Part shown: piece by piece, positions 38,424 through 47,235 of the stretch
Layout of the letters: each line of letters starts with the position of its first letter
How positions within the stretch are numbered: position 1 is the first letter of the stretch
Origin: Rhodococcus jostii RHA1
Lineage (GTDB): Bacteria; Actinomycetota; Actinomycetes; Mycobacteriales; Mycobacteriaceae
DNA: 64,000 bases
Direction: 5' to 3'
Assembly (NCBI RefSeq): GCF_000014565.1
Contig: NC_008269.1
Location: forward strand, 124,001 to 188,000
Notes under the pieces: model-generated
Told to the model about the DNA's origin: nothing
The model's input: only the letters and a program-made list of their open reading frames with translations
Database searches by the model: none
Program-made: the position numbers and the translations under genes

Positions 38424-39046
38424 AGGAACACCGCGAGATTCTGCATCCGCATCACGGACTCGTCGACAAAGATGGTGCGTCGTGCGAGCTTCCATTCGTC
38501 ACCGACGCGCCTGAGCAGATCCTCGCGTCCACACGAGACGAGTGCCGACTCATTGACATCGCCTCTGCTGCGGAACAGCAATTCGGCGCTTTCGACGACG
38601 AGGTGGTCCTCGGCGTCGGTGAGGAAGGTCCGGATGTTGGTGATGTAGTGGCGCAGTCGTGACGGGGGATCCTCGGTCCACGCGTGCTCGGTGACGAACC
38701 GCGCGACCCGCCGGCTCAGCGAATACTTGTTCTCATCGAAATGTGCCATTCCTGGTGAGGTGTCGAATCCCGAGTTGAGCGCCGTGGTTACCCGAACCGG
38801 CATGAGGTAGTGGATATCGTCGGTGATGTTGTCGAGCCAGGTTTGGTATTCCTGTGCGTCGAGCAGATATGCCTCGTCGATCAAGAATTGGTGCGCGTCC
38901 AGGTGCCGTCGATCGTCGAATCGCAGCGGAGTTCCGGTGCGCGTGACGCGCGATGCATGGTCGCCCAGCACGGCTTGTTCCGAATAGGTCGAGCCTTCAC
39001 CTACGCGGCTGTAACCGGTATTGGTAGCTCGCACAGAGGTGGTCAT
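38420..39046 (-). CDS. padAb: Phthalate 3,4-dioxygenase beta (small) subunit, 208 aa
   Basis: Ring-hydroxylating dioxygenase beta subunit of the NTF2-like cone fold. It forms the alpha3beta3 enzyme with the adjacent large subunit. Typical segments are FLIDEAYLLDAQEYQTWLDN (~residues 55-75), DIHYLMPVRVT, DEDPPSRLRHYITNIR-like EDPPSRLRHYITNIRTF (~130-145), VVESAELLFRSRGD and LLRRVGDEWKLARRTIFVDE near the end. ATG 39046 overlaps the alpha-subunit stop by ATGA; the frame's upstream extension lies inside the alpha gene. The N-terminal ~35 residues are longer than in minimal beta subunits. Confidence 0.9.
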   Translation of the reverse strand: MTTSVRATNTGYSRVGEGSTYSEQAVLGDHASRVTRTGTPLRFDDRRHLDAHQFLIDEAYLLDAQEYQTWLDNITDDIHYLMPVRVTTALNSGFDTSPGMAHFDENKYSLSRRVARFVTEHAWTEDPPSRLRHYITNIRTFLTDAEDHLVVESAELLFRSRGDVNESALVSCGREDLLRRVGDEWKLARRTIFVDESVMRMQNLAVFL

Positions 39047-40506
39047 GCCAGCACCGCCCCGTTGACAGTCGCGTCCTTGCTGTGGTCGCAGCTGCCGTTC
39101 GTCGGAGTCAGCGGCCTGATTCCGTCTGGATTGTCGGTTCCCACCGATGTCGGCCCCACCTCCAGTGCCGGCTTTTCGAGGTAGTCCGCCCACATTTCGA
39201 GAAGTTTGCGCTGGTTGGCCTCGTTGTATCCGACCTGCGCCGTCCCGGGGCCGTGGAACTCGTCGGCGGTGAGCTCATCGGAGACGCGTGTCCCGTCCTC
39301 GAGCAGACCCATGCGACTGTTGAGTAACAGGCGCCGCGCCATCGATCCTGCGGAGGTGTTCGTCAGCGACACCCAGTTCTCGACATCGTCCTGTTCGAAC
39401 ATGCCGGTGGATCCGAAGCACATCAGGTATGCCTTGTACGACTTCTTCTTGAATTCTTCCGGCGCGCTCCGGTCGACCGCGAAGAAGGACAACACCTCGG
39501 TCTCGTTCTCACTGATCGGTTGCCAGAGTCGAATGGAGATGAACGGCAGAACGTCGTCGCCGTCCTCGACCTTCGGCCAGTTGTGCACGAAGCTCAGGTT
39601 CGGAAACACCGATGCTGCCGAGATCATGAAGCCGTCTGCGCCGATTACTCGCTGCTGCTCGTCCGACCACACCTCCTTGGCCCGGTCGGTCATCTCCGCG
39701 GTGTATCCCACGTACTGCATGCGCTCGTCGAAGGTGCCGTCTGGCAACTTGTACGTCGTTCCCCCACCTGGTCCTGCCCAGTAGGTTGCTCCGTCCTTGC
39801 GCTTCTCCGCTTTCGGTTCGCGGAACAGGCCGATCTCGACGACCGAGGTGTGTGTCTGCGGCGTGTGGTACATGTCGCCCGCGAAATTCTCGGCTCCGAT
39901 CTTCCAGTTCGCTTTGACCCTCCAACGCTGCGGGCCCCGTACCTCGAGCCCCGACTCGCTCTGCTTGGTGTAGTAGTCGAGGTAGAACTTGAAGTCACCC
40001 AGATAGTCCGACAGCGATTCCGCGTTCGGATCCATATTGATGAAGATCATTCCGTTGTAGCTGTCGAGATTGGGTGCAGGGAGGAGTGTCTGGCCCTTCT
40101 TCTTGAAGCCCTCCTCGCCCCCGTACGCCTCCTCGTGGAACGGCAGTCCGATGATGCGGCCGTCGTTTCGGTACGACCAACCGTGATAGGGGCAGCGAAA
40201 GTTCGACGCGTTTCCCATTTCCGCGCGACACACCTGCATCCCGCGGTGCAGACACATGTTGAACATCGCCCGAATCCCCCCTTTGGAGTCGCGGGAGATG
40301 ATGAACGAATCCTCGAGCACCCGGCGGACAACGTAGTCCCCCGCCTGCGGTACCTCGGATTCGTGCGCGACGAACAACCACGATCGACTGAAGACGGTCG
40401 CCTTCTCACGCTCGAAAATCTCTTTGTCGTTGTAGATGTGCGCCGGGATCATGCCGCGGCGAATGTCTTCCATCGCTTGTGTGTGGTGGGTCGTCCGGGG
40501 TTCCAA
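39043..40506 (-). CDS. padAa: Phthalate 3,4-dioxygenase alpha (large) subunit, 487 aa
   Basis: Rieske non-heme iron oxygenase that would cis-dihydroxylate phthalate at C3-C4. The Rieske motif is CLHRGMQVC...FRCPYHGWSY (Cys-x-His at ~85 and Cys-x2-His at ~105). The mononuclear iron ligands are in ENFAGDMYHTPQTHTSV (Asp/His/His, ~205-220), with the third ligand further on. Substrate assignment comes from the operon (single-cluster ferredoxin, PadC-type decarboxylase, IclR regulator, ABC importer), matching known actinobacterial phthalate operons; a PAH-type substrate is the main alternative. ATG 40506 is the first gene after two regulatory palindromes shared with the IclR gene. Confidence 0.87.
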   Translation of the reverse strand: MEPRTTHHTQAMEDIRRGMIPAHIYNDKEIFEREKATVFSRSWLFVAHESEVPQAGDYVVRRVLEDSFIISRDSKGGIRAMFNMCLHRGMQVCRAEMGNASNFRCPYHGWSYRNDGRIIGLPFHEEAYGGEEGFKKKGQTLLPAPNLDSYNGMIFINMDPNAESLSDYLGDFKFYLDYYTKQSESGLEVRGPQRWRVKANWKIGAENFAGDMYHTPQTHTSVVEIGLFREPKAEKRKDGATYWAGPGGGTTYKLPDGTFDERMQYVGYTAEMTDRAKEVWSDEQQRVIGADGFMISAASVFPNLSFVHNWPKVEDGDDVLPFISIRLWQPISENETEVLSFFAVDRSAPEEFKKKSYKAYLMCFGSTGMFEQDDVENWVSLTNTSAGSMARRLLLNSRMGLLEDGTRVSDELTADEFHGPGTAQVGYNEANQRKLLEMWADYLEKPALEVGPTSVGTDNPDGIRPLTPTNGSCDHSKDATVNGAVLA

Positions 40507-40537
40507 GGTTCATTCCTCTTCGATCGACGATGGCGGT

Positions 40538-40554
40538 CTCTCTGCTATGCAGAA
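40538..40554. promoter_or_regulatory. IclR operator candidate 1 (pad operon side)
   Basis: Palindrome TCTGC-TAT-GCAGA (40541-40553) inside CTCTCTGCTATGCAGAA. The identical 17 bases recur at 40667-40683. It lies 35-50 bases upstream of the dioxygenase alpha start, where it could cover the promoter. Confidence 0.7.
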
Positions 40555-40666
40555 GCGCCTTCTGTTAGCTAGATGTTGCTCTCTTCAGTCCGACGAGTCA
40601 ACCCCCTGCGCGTACGCGGATTCCACCCGCTGGCAGGTCGACCGCACACCCGACCTGACACGTATG

Positions 40667-40683
40667 CTCTCTGCTATGCAGAA
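40667..40683. promoter_or_regulatory. IclR operator candidate 2, overlapping the regulator start codon
   Basis: Exact second copy of CTCTCTGCTATGCAGAA. The regulator's ATG (40676-40678) is the centre of the palindrome, so binding here would block expression of the regulator directly, i.e. autoregulation. The two copies are 129 bases apart centre to centre. Confidence 0.7.
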
Positions 40684-41470
40684 CCACGGTCCACGGCAAC
40701 AGGCGCCGGAGGCGACACCACCGCAGTACCCGATCGAATCCGTCGACAACGCACTTCGTCTGCTGTTGCTGCTCGGTGAACAGACCGAAATTCGGCTGAC
40801 CGAGGCGAGCCAGTACCTCGGAGTTGCGTCGTCGACGGCTCACCGACTTCTGGCGATGCTCCAGTACCGGGGCTTCATTCGGCAGGATCCGGCCAGCAAG
40901 GCCTATCGTCCGGGCCCAGCGCTGACGGGGGTCGCGTTTGCGATTTTTGCCAGGCTCGACATTCCTCAGACGGCGGCACCGATCCTGCGCACCCTCAGCG
41001 AGGAACTGCGTGAAACTGTCCATATCGGGGCACTCGACGGTCGAACCGTGCGCTTCATCGCCGCCCTGGAGAGCCCATCGGCAGTCCGGGTTGCGTCCCG
41101 GTTGGGCAAGGTCATGCCAGCGCACTGCACGTCCACCGGGAAGGCCATGCTGGCGGAACTTTCCCTCGACGAACTGCATCAGCTGTACCCGACCGAGGAA
41201 CTGGAACAGGTGACTCCCCAGTCCATCAGCACGCGGACCGAGCTCGAAGCCCAACTGGAAGAGGTCAGAAGGAACGGGTACGCGGTCAACCGGGAGGAAT
41301 CCGAGGAAGGCGTTGCCTCCGTGGCCGTCTCGGTCCCGACGAACGCCCCCGGCATGCGCCTGGCAATGAATGTTTCAGCGCCCAAGCACCGCCTGCGCCC
41401 GGCACAGGTACGCAGCATCGGCCGCGCCCTGACGGACGCGGCTGATCAGCTAGCGGCAGCGCTCGGGTGA
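40676..41470 (+). CDS. padR: IclR-family regulator of the phthalate operon, 264 aa
   Basis: Winged-helix N-terminus (residues ~20-85: SVDNALRLLLLLGEQTEIRL, ASQYLGVASSTAHRLLAMLQ, YRGFIRQD) followed by the IclR ligand domain (LSEELRETVHIGALDGRTVRF, PAHCTSTGKAMLAEL, ESEEGVASVAVSVPTNAPGM). It is divergent from the dioxygenase operon, the usual arrangement for IclR control of aromatic-acid genes. ATG 40676 sits in operator candidate 2; ATG 40664 (MLSA extension) is an alternative start. It likely senses phthalate and controls the pad operon, itself and perhaps the transporter operon, which has a related TCTGCAGA site. Confidence 0.88.
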   Translation: MQNHGPRQQAPEATPPQYPIESVDNALRLLLLLGEQTEIRLTEASQYLGVASSTAHRLLAMLQYRGFIRQDPASKAYRPGPALTGVAFAIFARLDIPQTAAPILRTLSEELRETVHIGALDGRTVRFIAALESPSAVRVASRLGKVMPAHCTSTGKAMLAELSLDELHQLYPTEELEQVTPQSISTRTELEAQLEEVRRNGYAVNREESEEGVASVAVSVPTNAPGMRLAMNVSAPKHRLRPAQVRSIGRALTDAADQLAAALG

Positions 41471-41486
41471 GTGTCCGGTCCACCCA

Positions 41487-41503
41487 GCGAGGTACGTTCT
41501 CGC
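41487..41503. terminator. Possible bidirectional terminator
   Basis: GCGAG...CTCGC stem (41487-41491 / 41499-41503) in the 47-base gap between the convergent IclR and hydrolase genes. There is no T-run, so support is weak. Confidence 0.3.
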
Positions 41504-41517
41504 GGGCACTGTGACCG

Positions 41518-42183
41518 TCAACTCGACGACGGAACGCTCTCGAGGTAGGCGCTGGCCTCGTCGAGTCCGACGACGTCCCCGTATTTGGCGTCGATATCGA
41601 AGAGGCTGGCAGTGTGCGGTAGTGCCGCCCGGTCCCCCACTGCGTCCTCGACCACTATGGTGTGGAACCCGTACGAGCAGGCGTCTACCGCGGTGGCACG
41701 AACACATCCGCTCGTGGTGCAGCCCACGATGATCACGGTGTCGATCCGGCGGCTGATCAACCGAGCGGCCAGGTCGGTGCCGAAGAAGCACGATGCGTAC
41801 TTCTTCACCAATGTCGTCTCACCTGGCTGTTGTTCGAGCCGCTCGTCGATCTCGACCCATTGACTGCCCTCGACCAGATACTTGTTCGAGGGGATCTTGC
41901 CGATCCAGGCGCCGGCCTCTTGGAGTTCCGCGTCGTAGGCCACTGTGGAGAAGATGATCGGCACCTGGGCCTTTCGCGCGAGCGCGAGGAGAATCTTCGT
42001 TGCGTCGATTTGGGTATCGAGGTCACCTGCGAGCGGCGAACGGCGATCGGTGAAGCCCGTGATCAAGTCGACCACCACCACTGCCGGCCGCACGCCGAAG
42101 CCGATGCGGCCGCCCAGACCTTTCTCCCGGAATTCGGTGCGCAACCGCTGGTATTCCTCTGCTGCGGCAGTCAGGGCGCTCAT
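41518..42183 (-). CDS. Isochorismatase-type cysteine hydrolase (amidase-like), 221 aa
   Basis: Alpha/beta hydrolase of the isochorismatase/nicotinamidase/N-carbamoylsarcosine amidase superfamily. ATG 42183 has GGAGGACA upstream. The catalytic triad is visible: Asp in [12 protein letters not shown] (~residue 37), Lys in [16 protein letters not shown] (~120) and Cys in [19 protein letters not shown] (~155). These enzymes split C-N bonds of amides or carbamoyl groups. It is last in the ABC importer operon, next to the phthalate genes, so an aromatic amide (for example phthalamate, giving phthalate) is an attractive but unproven substrate. Known phthalate loci usually carry an ester hydrolase at this place. 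Confidence 0.8.
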   Translation of the reverse strand: MSALTAAAEEYQRLRTEFREKGLGGRIGFGVRPAVVVVDLITGFTDRRSPLAGDLDTQIDATKILLALARKAQVPIIFSTVAYDAELQEAGAWIGKIPSNKYLVEGSQWVEIDERLEQQPGETTLVKKYASCFFGTDLAARLISRRIDTVIIVGCTTSGCVRATAVDACSYGFHTIVVEDAVGDRAALPHTASLFDIDAKYGDVVGLDEASAYLESVPSSS

Positions 42184-42258
42184 CAGTGTCCTCCGGAAAA
42201 TGGGTGTGGGCATGGGCCGGAAAGGCCCACTGCCGATTCGAATAGTTGCGTGCGGCGA

Positions 42259-43074
42259 TCAGTTGACCGCGTCGGTGATCTTCCGTTCGATGGCCCACAG
42301 GGCGATGTTGCCCACCAGCGCCATCGAGACCAGCAGCATGATCACTCCGTACATCGTCGGCAGATCCAACTTGCCGTACGCAAGCATCGCCATCTGCCCC
42401 AATCCTGCTCTGGTCGCGAAGAACTCGGCGATCAGTACATTGATGAAGGCAATGCTGAAGCCGATTCGGATACCGACCATGAGAGAGGGCGCCATCGCGG
42501 GCACCACGATTTTGCTCATTGCCTGAAGCGGACTTGCACCGGTGGCCCGGCCGAGTTTCAGCAGGATGGGGTTGATGGCGCGTACTCCCGCCGCCGTCGA
42601 GACGATGATGGGGAACACCGCGGCCAATGCGGCCATTGCCGACTGTGCTCCGAGTCCCAGGCCGAAGATCTGCAGCAGGATCGGAAAGAAGATTACCCGT
42701 GGTATGGCGAAGGCACCCGCGATGATCGGATCGAACACATCACCGAGAAACTTGCTTCGCCCGATGATGTATCCAGTCGGGAAACCCACCGCTGTTGCGA
42801 TGACGAATCCGAGTCCGACAGCACTCATCGTGGCATTGAGATTCCTGTAGATGGAACCGTCTGCGAACAGTCCCCATACCGCCGACATCGACGCGCCCGG
42901 GGACGGCACAAGTTCGCTGGTCGCTGCAATAAGCGCCCAGACACCGATCAACCCGATGACGATGAGTATTCGCAGGACGTTGTCGGCCCACCGCTGTGAC
43001 AGGCGGAACCGCTGTTCCGTATTCTGTTTGCCTGCTTCACCTTCGGTTCCGGCGCTGAGCGTGGTGGCGTTCAC
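42259..43074 (-). CDS. ABC transporter permease (SsuC/TauC-like), 271 aa
   Basis: Inner-membrane permease of the nitrate/sulfonate/taurine group with about six TM segments (first at ~NVLRILIVIGLIGVWALIAA, residues 32-51). The coupling loop with the EAA-type motif is around GVRAINPILLKLGRATGASPLQAMSKIVVP (~165-195). It overlaps the second permease gene by ATGA. The operon (binding protein, ATPase, two permeases, hydrolase) lies beside the phthalate genes and is the probable phthalate uptake system. Confidence 0.85.
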   Translation of the reverse strand: MNATTLSAGTEGEAGKQNTEQRFRLSQRWADNVLRILIVIGLIGVWALIAATSELVPSPGASMSAVWGLFADGSIYRNLNATMSAVGLGFVIATAVGFPTGYIIGRSKFLGDVFDPIIAGAFAIPRVIFFPILLQIFGLGLGAQSAMAALAAVFPIIVSTAAGVRAINPILLKLGRATGASPLQAMSKIVVPAMAPSLMVGIRIGFSIAFINVLIAEFFATRAGLGQMAMLAYGKLDLPTMYGVIMLLVSMALVGNIALWAIERKITDAVN

Positions 43075-43880
43075 AACATGTCCCTTCGAATGGCTCGTTC
43101 AGCCAGGCCGAGTGCACTGTTCACTGCGATGCTGAAGACCACGACAATGGCAATGTAGGCCCACATGTCCGCGACGTAGAGTTCGCGGTACATAAAGCCC
43201 GCACGAAACCCCAGGCCTTTCGAGGCCAGAATGAACTCCATCGCGATGGTGCCGATGACTGCATAGATGAATCCGAGCTTGATCCCGGGAAAAATGAGCG
43301 GCGTGGCGGCCGGGAACAGCACCTTGAAATATTGCTGCCGGCGCGAGGCATCGACCGATCGCGCCAGCTTGTGCAGCACCGGTTTGACGTCTCCGAGCGC
43401 CACCATCGTGGTCAGCGCTATTGGAATGAGGGCCATCGTGCTCGCGATGACGATGATTGGTCCCGCGTTGAGTCCGAGCACCGCGACCAGAATCGGGTAG
43501 AACAGCAATGTCGGCATCGCGTACCCGGTGACGATGAATGGCTCGAGGACTCGGCCGACGACCCGGACCCTCCAGAGCAATACCCCCAGGGGCACCCCGC
43601 CGAGCACGCCCAGTGCGAACGCCGCCAGTATGGTCACGCTCGTCCGCGTCAGATCGGTGACGAAGTGGGTGCTCGGGATGATTGCCGCGACGTGGGCGAG
43701 TATCTCGGACGGCGCGACCATCTGATTGCGGTCGATCCAGCCGGTTCGCGTTGCCGCCTCGAGCAACAACACCAGAGCAACCAGCATCGTCCAACGTACG
43801 ACGCGTGCCCGATGTTTCGCTCGTCGGAATCCCAACCTTGGCGTTTCGTGGAGGGCCGCCTGCGGCGAGGTCACAGTCAT
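43071..43880 (-). CDS. ABC transporter permease (SsuC/TauC-like), 269 aa
   Basis: Second permease, giving a heterodimeric channel. About six TM segments (VRWTMLVALVLLLEAATRT near residue 30; TLLFYPILVAVLGLNAGPIIVIAS ~125). The EAA-type loop is ALGDVKPVLHKLARSVDASRRQQYFKVLFP (~155-185). Its start overlaps the ATPase stop (ATGA) and its stop overlaps the next permease start. Having two different permease genes is less common than the single-permease taurine and sulfonate systems. Confidence 0.85.
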   Translation of the reverse strand: MTVTSPQAALHETPRLGFRRAKHRARVVRWTMLVALVLLLEAATRTGWIDRNQMVAPSEILAHVAAIIPSTHFVTDLTRTSVTILAAFALGVLGGVPLGVLLWRVRVVGRVLEPFIVTGYAMPTLLFYPILVAVLGLNAGPIIVIASTMALIPIALTTMVALGDVKPVLHKLARSVDASRRQQYFKVLFPAATPLIFPGIKLGFIYAVIGTIAMEFILASKGLGFRAGFMYRELYVADMWAYIAIVVVFSIAVNSALGLAERAIRRDML

Positions 43881-44689
43881 GCGGCATCCGTCCCGTGCCC
43901 CAGTGTCTTAGCGGCCTCTTCCTTGATTATCGACCACAGGTGATCCTCGAGTTCCTTGAATCTGGCCATGGCGTGTGTGCCGCTCGGGCGTGGACGAGGG
44001 AGCCCGACGTCGATCACCTCTCGGACCACCGATGGACGTGCCGACATCACCCAGATCTGATCCGACAGATAGATCGCCTCTTGGATGTCGTGAGTAACGA
44101 AGAGCACCCGATTGTGGGTCTGCTCCCAGATCTTCAAGAGCTCGCGCCCGATGAACTGTCGCGTCTGCTGATCCAGAGCGCCGAACGGTTCGTCCATCAA
44201 CAGAATTCGAGGATCCGTGGCGAGTGCACGGGCGATCGCCACGCGTTGACGCATACCTCCGGAAAGCTGCCCTGGCCGGTGCTTCTCGAAACCCTTCAAC
44301 CCGACCAGTTGGATCATCGCACGCGCTTTTTCCAGGCGCTCGTCCTTGTCGACGTGCTTGATCTCCAACCCGAAAGCCACATTGTCGAGAACACTCCGCC
44401 AGTGCAGCGTCGAATCTTCCTGAAACACCATGGCGGTGTCCTTACGGGGCCCTGTGACAATCTCCCCATCGATGGTCACCCGTCCACGTGAGGGAACAAG
44501 TAAGCCACAGGCCATGTCCAGCAAGGTGCTCTTTCCGCATCCACTCGGACCGATCACCGATACGAACTGGCCCTCCGCGATCGATGCCGTGACGTTACGC
44601 ACGGCCTCGGTCCGCCCGGTGTCGGAATCGAAAGTCATACCGATACCGTCGAAAGAGACGTTCTTCGATTCGACTTGTGTAGTGGTCAT
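43877..44689 (-). CDS. ABC transporter ATP-binding protein, 270 aa
   Basis: Nucleotide-binding subunit with all core motifs: Walker A IGPSGCGKST (~residue 45), Q-loop FQEDSTL (~90), signature LSGGMRQRVAIARAL (~140), Walker B ILLMDEPFGALD (~165) and the switch histidine in VLFVTHDIQEAIYL (~200). Closest in style to SsuB/TauB/NrtD importers. It lies 14 bases after the binding-protein stop and overlaps the first permease start. It energises uptake by the neighbouring permeases. Confidence 0.92.
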   Translation of the reverse strand: MTTTQVESKNVSFDGIGMTFDSDTGRTEAVRNVTASIAEGQFVSVIGPSGCGKSTLLDMACGLLVPSRGRVTIDGEIVTGPRKDTAMVFQEDSTLHWRSVLDNVAFGLEIKHVDKDERLEKARAMIQLVGLKGFEKHRPGQLSGGMRQRVAIARALATDPRILLMDEPFGALDQQTRQFIGRELLKIWEQTHNRVLFVTHDIQEAIYLSDQIWVMSARPSVVREVIDVGLPRPRPSGTHAMARFKELEDHLWSIIKEEAAKTLGHGTDAA

Positions 44690-44703
44690 GTTCTCTTCCC
44701 GCC

Positions 44704-45690
44704 TTATAGTTCGACTACAACTGAGTCAATATCGACCTTGCCGCCGAGTCGTCCGGCCTCGACGCCCGAGGCCACGACCGCTTCGAGTTGCGGGCGCGCG
44801 AAGTCGAGACTGAAGAAGCCTCGCGAATTCTCCAACGCCGCCAGAGCGATCTCGGGCTTGTACTTGATTGTGCGGCCATAGATTTCGGCCGCTCGCTCGA
44901 GATCCGTATCGATCATCTCGATACCGCGACCCACAGCACGCATCCACCCCGCCAAGACGTCCCGATTCTTTTCGATGAACGGGGTGGTGGCACATAGGCA
45001 GGTGTCCGACCAGTCCTGGACGTAGTCCCGGGATCGCCAGATCACCTTCGCGCCGGTTTCGGCGATGATGCGCTCGGACAGCGGGGACGCAGTCCACGCG
45101 ACATCGACAACGCCCTGGGAGGCGACGGTCCACGAATCGCTCGCGGATCCGACGCTGAGCAGCTCGACGTCGACGCCGGGTGTCAAACCCGCCAATCGAA
45201 GCGTCTTCTCGGCGAAGTCGGTCGAGTTCGATCCCGGGCTGCTCACACCGATGGTGCGGCCCCGAACATCTTCGATCGTGTTGATCGGGGAGTCAGCGGG
45301 GGCGATGAAGTCCACAGATGCCGCGGTGTAGACGTTCCCGAACGCCTTGACATCGAGTCCGCGCTCCACGGCGATGAACACCGGAATCGTCGCCGAAGTG
45401 CCGAATCCGATCCCGGAGCCGATTCCACGCACGGTGTCCAGCCCACCCGGGAACTGAACGTTCTCCAGCGCCAGCATCTCTTCTTCGTAGTAGCCCTCGG
45501 ACGCTGCGATCAGAAACGGGGCCGAATGGATCAGGCTCGCCAACCCGGTGATGGCGACGTCACCTCGGTAGACGCCGTCCCTACCTCGGGACTGGGTAGC
45601 ACACCCTGCGCCGGCTCCCACAGCGAGGAGACCCCCGAGAGCCGCCGTTACTCTCATGAAATCCCGCCGGCTCAGCGAACTACTGCCCAT
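44704..45690 (-). CDS. ABC transporter substrate-binding lipoprotein, Tat-exported, 328 aa
   Basis: Periplasmic-type binding protein of the SsuA/TauA/NMT1 family. The N-terminus holds a twin-arginine signal (SLSRRDFMRVTAALGGLLAV) ending in a lipobox-like GAGAGC around residue 29, so the protein is probably folded before export and anchored as a lipoprotein. Family segments: SAPFLIAASEGYYEEEML, GIGSGIGFGTSATIPVFIAV and DVRGRTIGVSSPGSNSTDFA. First gene of the operon; the intergenic region upstream carries a TCTGCAGA palindrome related to the IclR sites. The ligand is presumably phthalate or a related aromatic carboxylate, from context. Confidence 0.87.
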   Translation of the reverse strand: MGSSSLSRRDFMRVTAALGGLLAVGAGAGCATQSRGRDGVYRGDVAITGLASLIHSAPFLIAASEGYYEEEMLALENVQFPGGLDTVRGIGSGIGFGTSATIPVFIAVERGLDVKAFGNVYTAASVDFIAPADSPINTIEDVRGRTIGVSSPGSNSTDFAEKTLRLAGLTPGVDVELLSVGSASDSWTVASQGVVDVAWTASPLSERIIAETGAKVIWRSRDYVQDWSDTCLCATTPFIEKNRDVLAGWMRAVGRGIEMIDTDLERAAEIYGRTIKYKPEIALAALENSRGFFSLDFARPQLEAVVASGVEAGRLGGKVDIDSVVVEL

Positions 45691-45777
45691 ATCGACCCGA
45701 TTCCTTCTGTAGTCCCGTCACACCTGGCCCCGAAAGTGAAGCACATCACGCGACTGTTGTACAGAAGCTAACTCTGG

Positions 45778-45785
45778 TCTGCAGA
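45778..45785. promoter_or_regulatory. Possible IclR-type site upstream of the ABC operon
   Basis: Perfect 8-bp palindrome TCTGCAGA. On the operon's strand it is preceded by GTCTC, giving GTCTCTCTGC, the same left half as operator candidate 1 (GTCTCTCTGCTATGCAGA). It lies about 90 bases upstream of the binding-protein start. The right half is displaced, so this match is weaker than the two pad sites. Confidence 0.4.
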
Positions 45786-46336
45786 GAGACAGTGTTGCGG
45801 GTGTCTCTAAATGCCACACTGCACCGTGGGTGCGCAGAACCTCGCGCTTTCACGATGATTGGGCGGAAGTCCGCCCCTGCGACACAGCCCCGTTCCCAGC
45901 CAGACCCAACGGGTCACGGCTCCATCCCCGAGGTCTGGTGGCGGAAAGGCTGACCGTGGTGTTCGTGACGGCGTCGGCCGACTCGATGTACCCGATCGGC
46001 AAGTCCCGCGAACCTCCGAAGCACGTGGGGTCCTGGCGCTGCTCGGTCTCCCGGTTCCGATCGCCGTCGATCATCGCACTCGGCTCCGTCATGTCGCCTC
46101 CGTACCCGCATAGGTCCTGAAAGGCTCGGCCCTCCTGTGCGCGCTCATGGCCGCCTCGCTGTTGCCGGCGTCGGTTTCGCCGCCCTCATGACGTCATCGG
46201 CCACGACAGACAATGACTCCAGCACAACCGAAGTCACCTCCCGCAGGGGAGCCCCGCATGCGTCGACACAGACACGCTGGGAGCGTCGCATCCCTCTCCG
46301 TACCGCGGGGGTGTGAGTTGCCGTCTGGGTGGGATC
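45786..46336. other. Intergenic, no gene supported
   Basis: About 550 bases between the promoter side of the ABC operon and the 3' end of the second IclR gene. Several short frames are open on both strands but none has a ribosome binding site or a recognisable protein. Confidence 0.4.
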
Positions 46337-47143
46337 TCACAGAAGCCGGCCGAGTCTTGCTGCGTACTTGTTCAGTACGGGCACGGCTGCCTCACGGATG
46401 TCGTGCAGGGTGGTTCTGGCTGTGGACGCACTGACACTCATTGCCGCCACGGTTTCGCCCCGGGCAGTCCGCACCGGTACGGCTATCGACAGCATGCCGA
46501 GTTCGATTTCTTCGTCGGTGCAGGCCACGCCGCTCTCCCTCGCGGTCAGGATTCGCTCGCTGATGGCATCGACATCGGTCAGTGTCTTGGGTGTGCGCGG
46601 CTGCGGGTGGCATTCTCGGAGGTAGTCGTCGAGTTGCGTCTCGGGAAGTCCGGCCAGCAGTACTCGACCGGTCGCGGAGCTGTGGGCGGGCAGTTTGGCG
46701 CCGACCCGGACTCCGGTCGCGACGATCCGTGCGGCCTCGGCGCGGGCGACGAACAGGGAACACCCGTCTTCGAGAACCGCGAGCGACACCGACTCGCCCA
46801 GCGCATCGCGGGCCTCGACCAACTGCGGCTGGGCAAGTTGCGGCAGTGGCGCGGTGTCCAGATAGGCCCCGCCCAGCCGAAGCATCCTGGGTGTCGGTCG
46901 GAAGTTTCCGTTGTCGTGGGTCAGGTAACCGAGCTCGACGAGAGTGAGCAGGCAGCGGCGCGCCGCGGCGCGGGAGGTGTTCGTCCGCTGAGCGGCGTCG
47001 GTGACGGTCAGTTGCGGGTGGCGGATGCCGAAGGCCTCGATGACCGCCAGGCCCTTCGCCAGTCCGGCCATTCCCTCGGGAGCGCGGGCAGCACCCTTGA
47101 CACTTCCCTTATCGTCCGGCTTAATTGTTCGAGAATTGCTCAT
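46337..47143 (-). CDS. tpaR: IclR-family regulator of the terephthalate operon, 268 aa
   Basis: PcaR/PobR-like IclR protein. Winged helix at residues ~25-85 (MAGLAKGLAVIEAFGIRHPQ, DAAQRTNTSRAAARRCLLTL, LGYLTHDNGNFRP); ligand domain with LGESVSLAVLEDGCSLFVAR, LPAHSSATGRVLLAGL and ELGMLSIAVPVRTARGE. It is divergent from the dioxygenase operon with a 92-base gap. A perfect 7-3-7 palindrome (47145-47161) sits immediately upstream of its start codon, which argues for autoregulation. It probably senses terephthalate or a related acid. Confidence 0.87.
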   Translation of the reverse strand: MSNSRTIKPDDKGSVKGAARAPEGMAGLAKGLAVIEAFGIRHPQLTVTDAAQRTNTSRAAARRCLLTLVELGYLTHDNGNFRPTPRMLRLGGAYLDTAPLPQLAQPQLVEARDALGESVSLAVLEDGCSLFVARAEAARIVATGVRVGAKLPAHSSATGRVLLAGLPETQLDDYLRECHPQPRTPKTLTDVDAISERILTARESGVACTDEEIELGMLSIAVPVRTARGETVAAMSVSASTARTTLHDIREAAVPVLNKYAARLGRLL

Positions 47144-47144
47144 A

Positions 47145-47161
47145 TGTTCGTTATACGAACA
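47145..47161. promoter_or_regulatory. IclR operator candidate of the terephthalate locus
   Basis: Perfect inverted repeat TGTTCGT-TAT-ACGAACA, one base from the regulator start codon and 75 bases from the dioxygenase start. A related degenerate copy (TGTTCGAGAATTGCTCA) lies about 20 bases away, inside the first codons of the regulator gene. Confidence 0.7.
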
Positions 47162-47235
47162 GCCACGGGGCTTGTCAAGTCCCGCCGAGCGAGTTCTCTG
47201 ATGTCCCGACTGGTTGTCCAGACTGAGGAGAAATT

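Noticed and set aside
39520..40572. 350-codon plus-strand frame opposite the dioxygenase alpha subunit
   Set aside because: Antisense shadow of a Rieske oxygenase gene.
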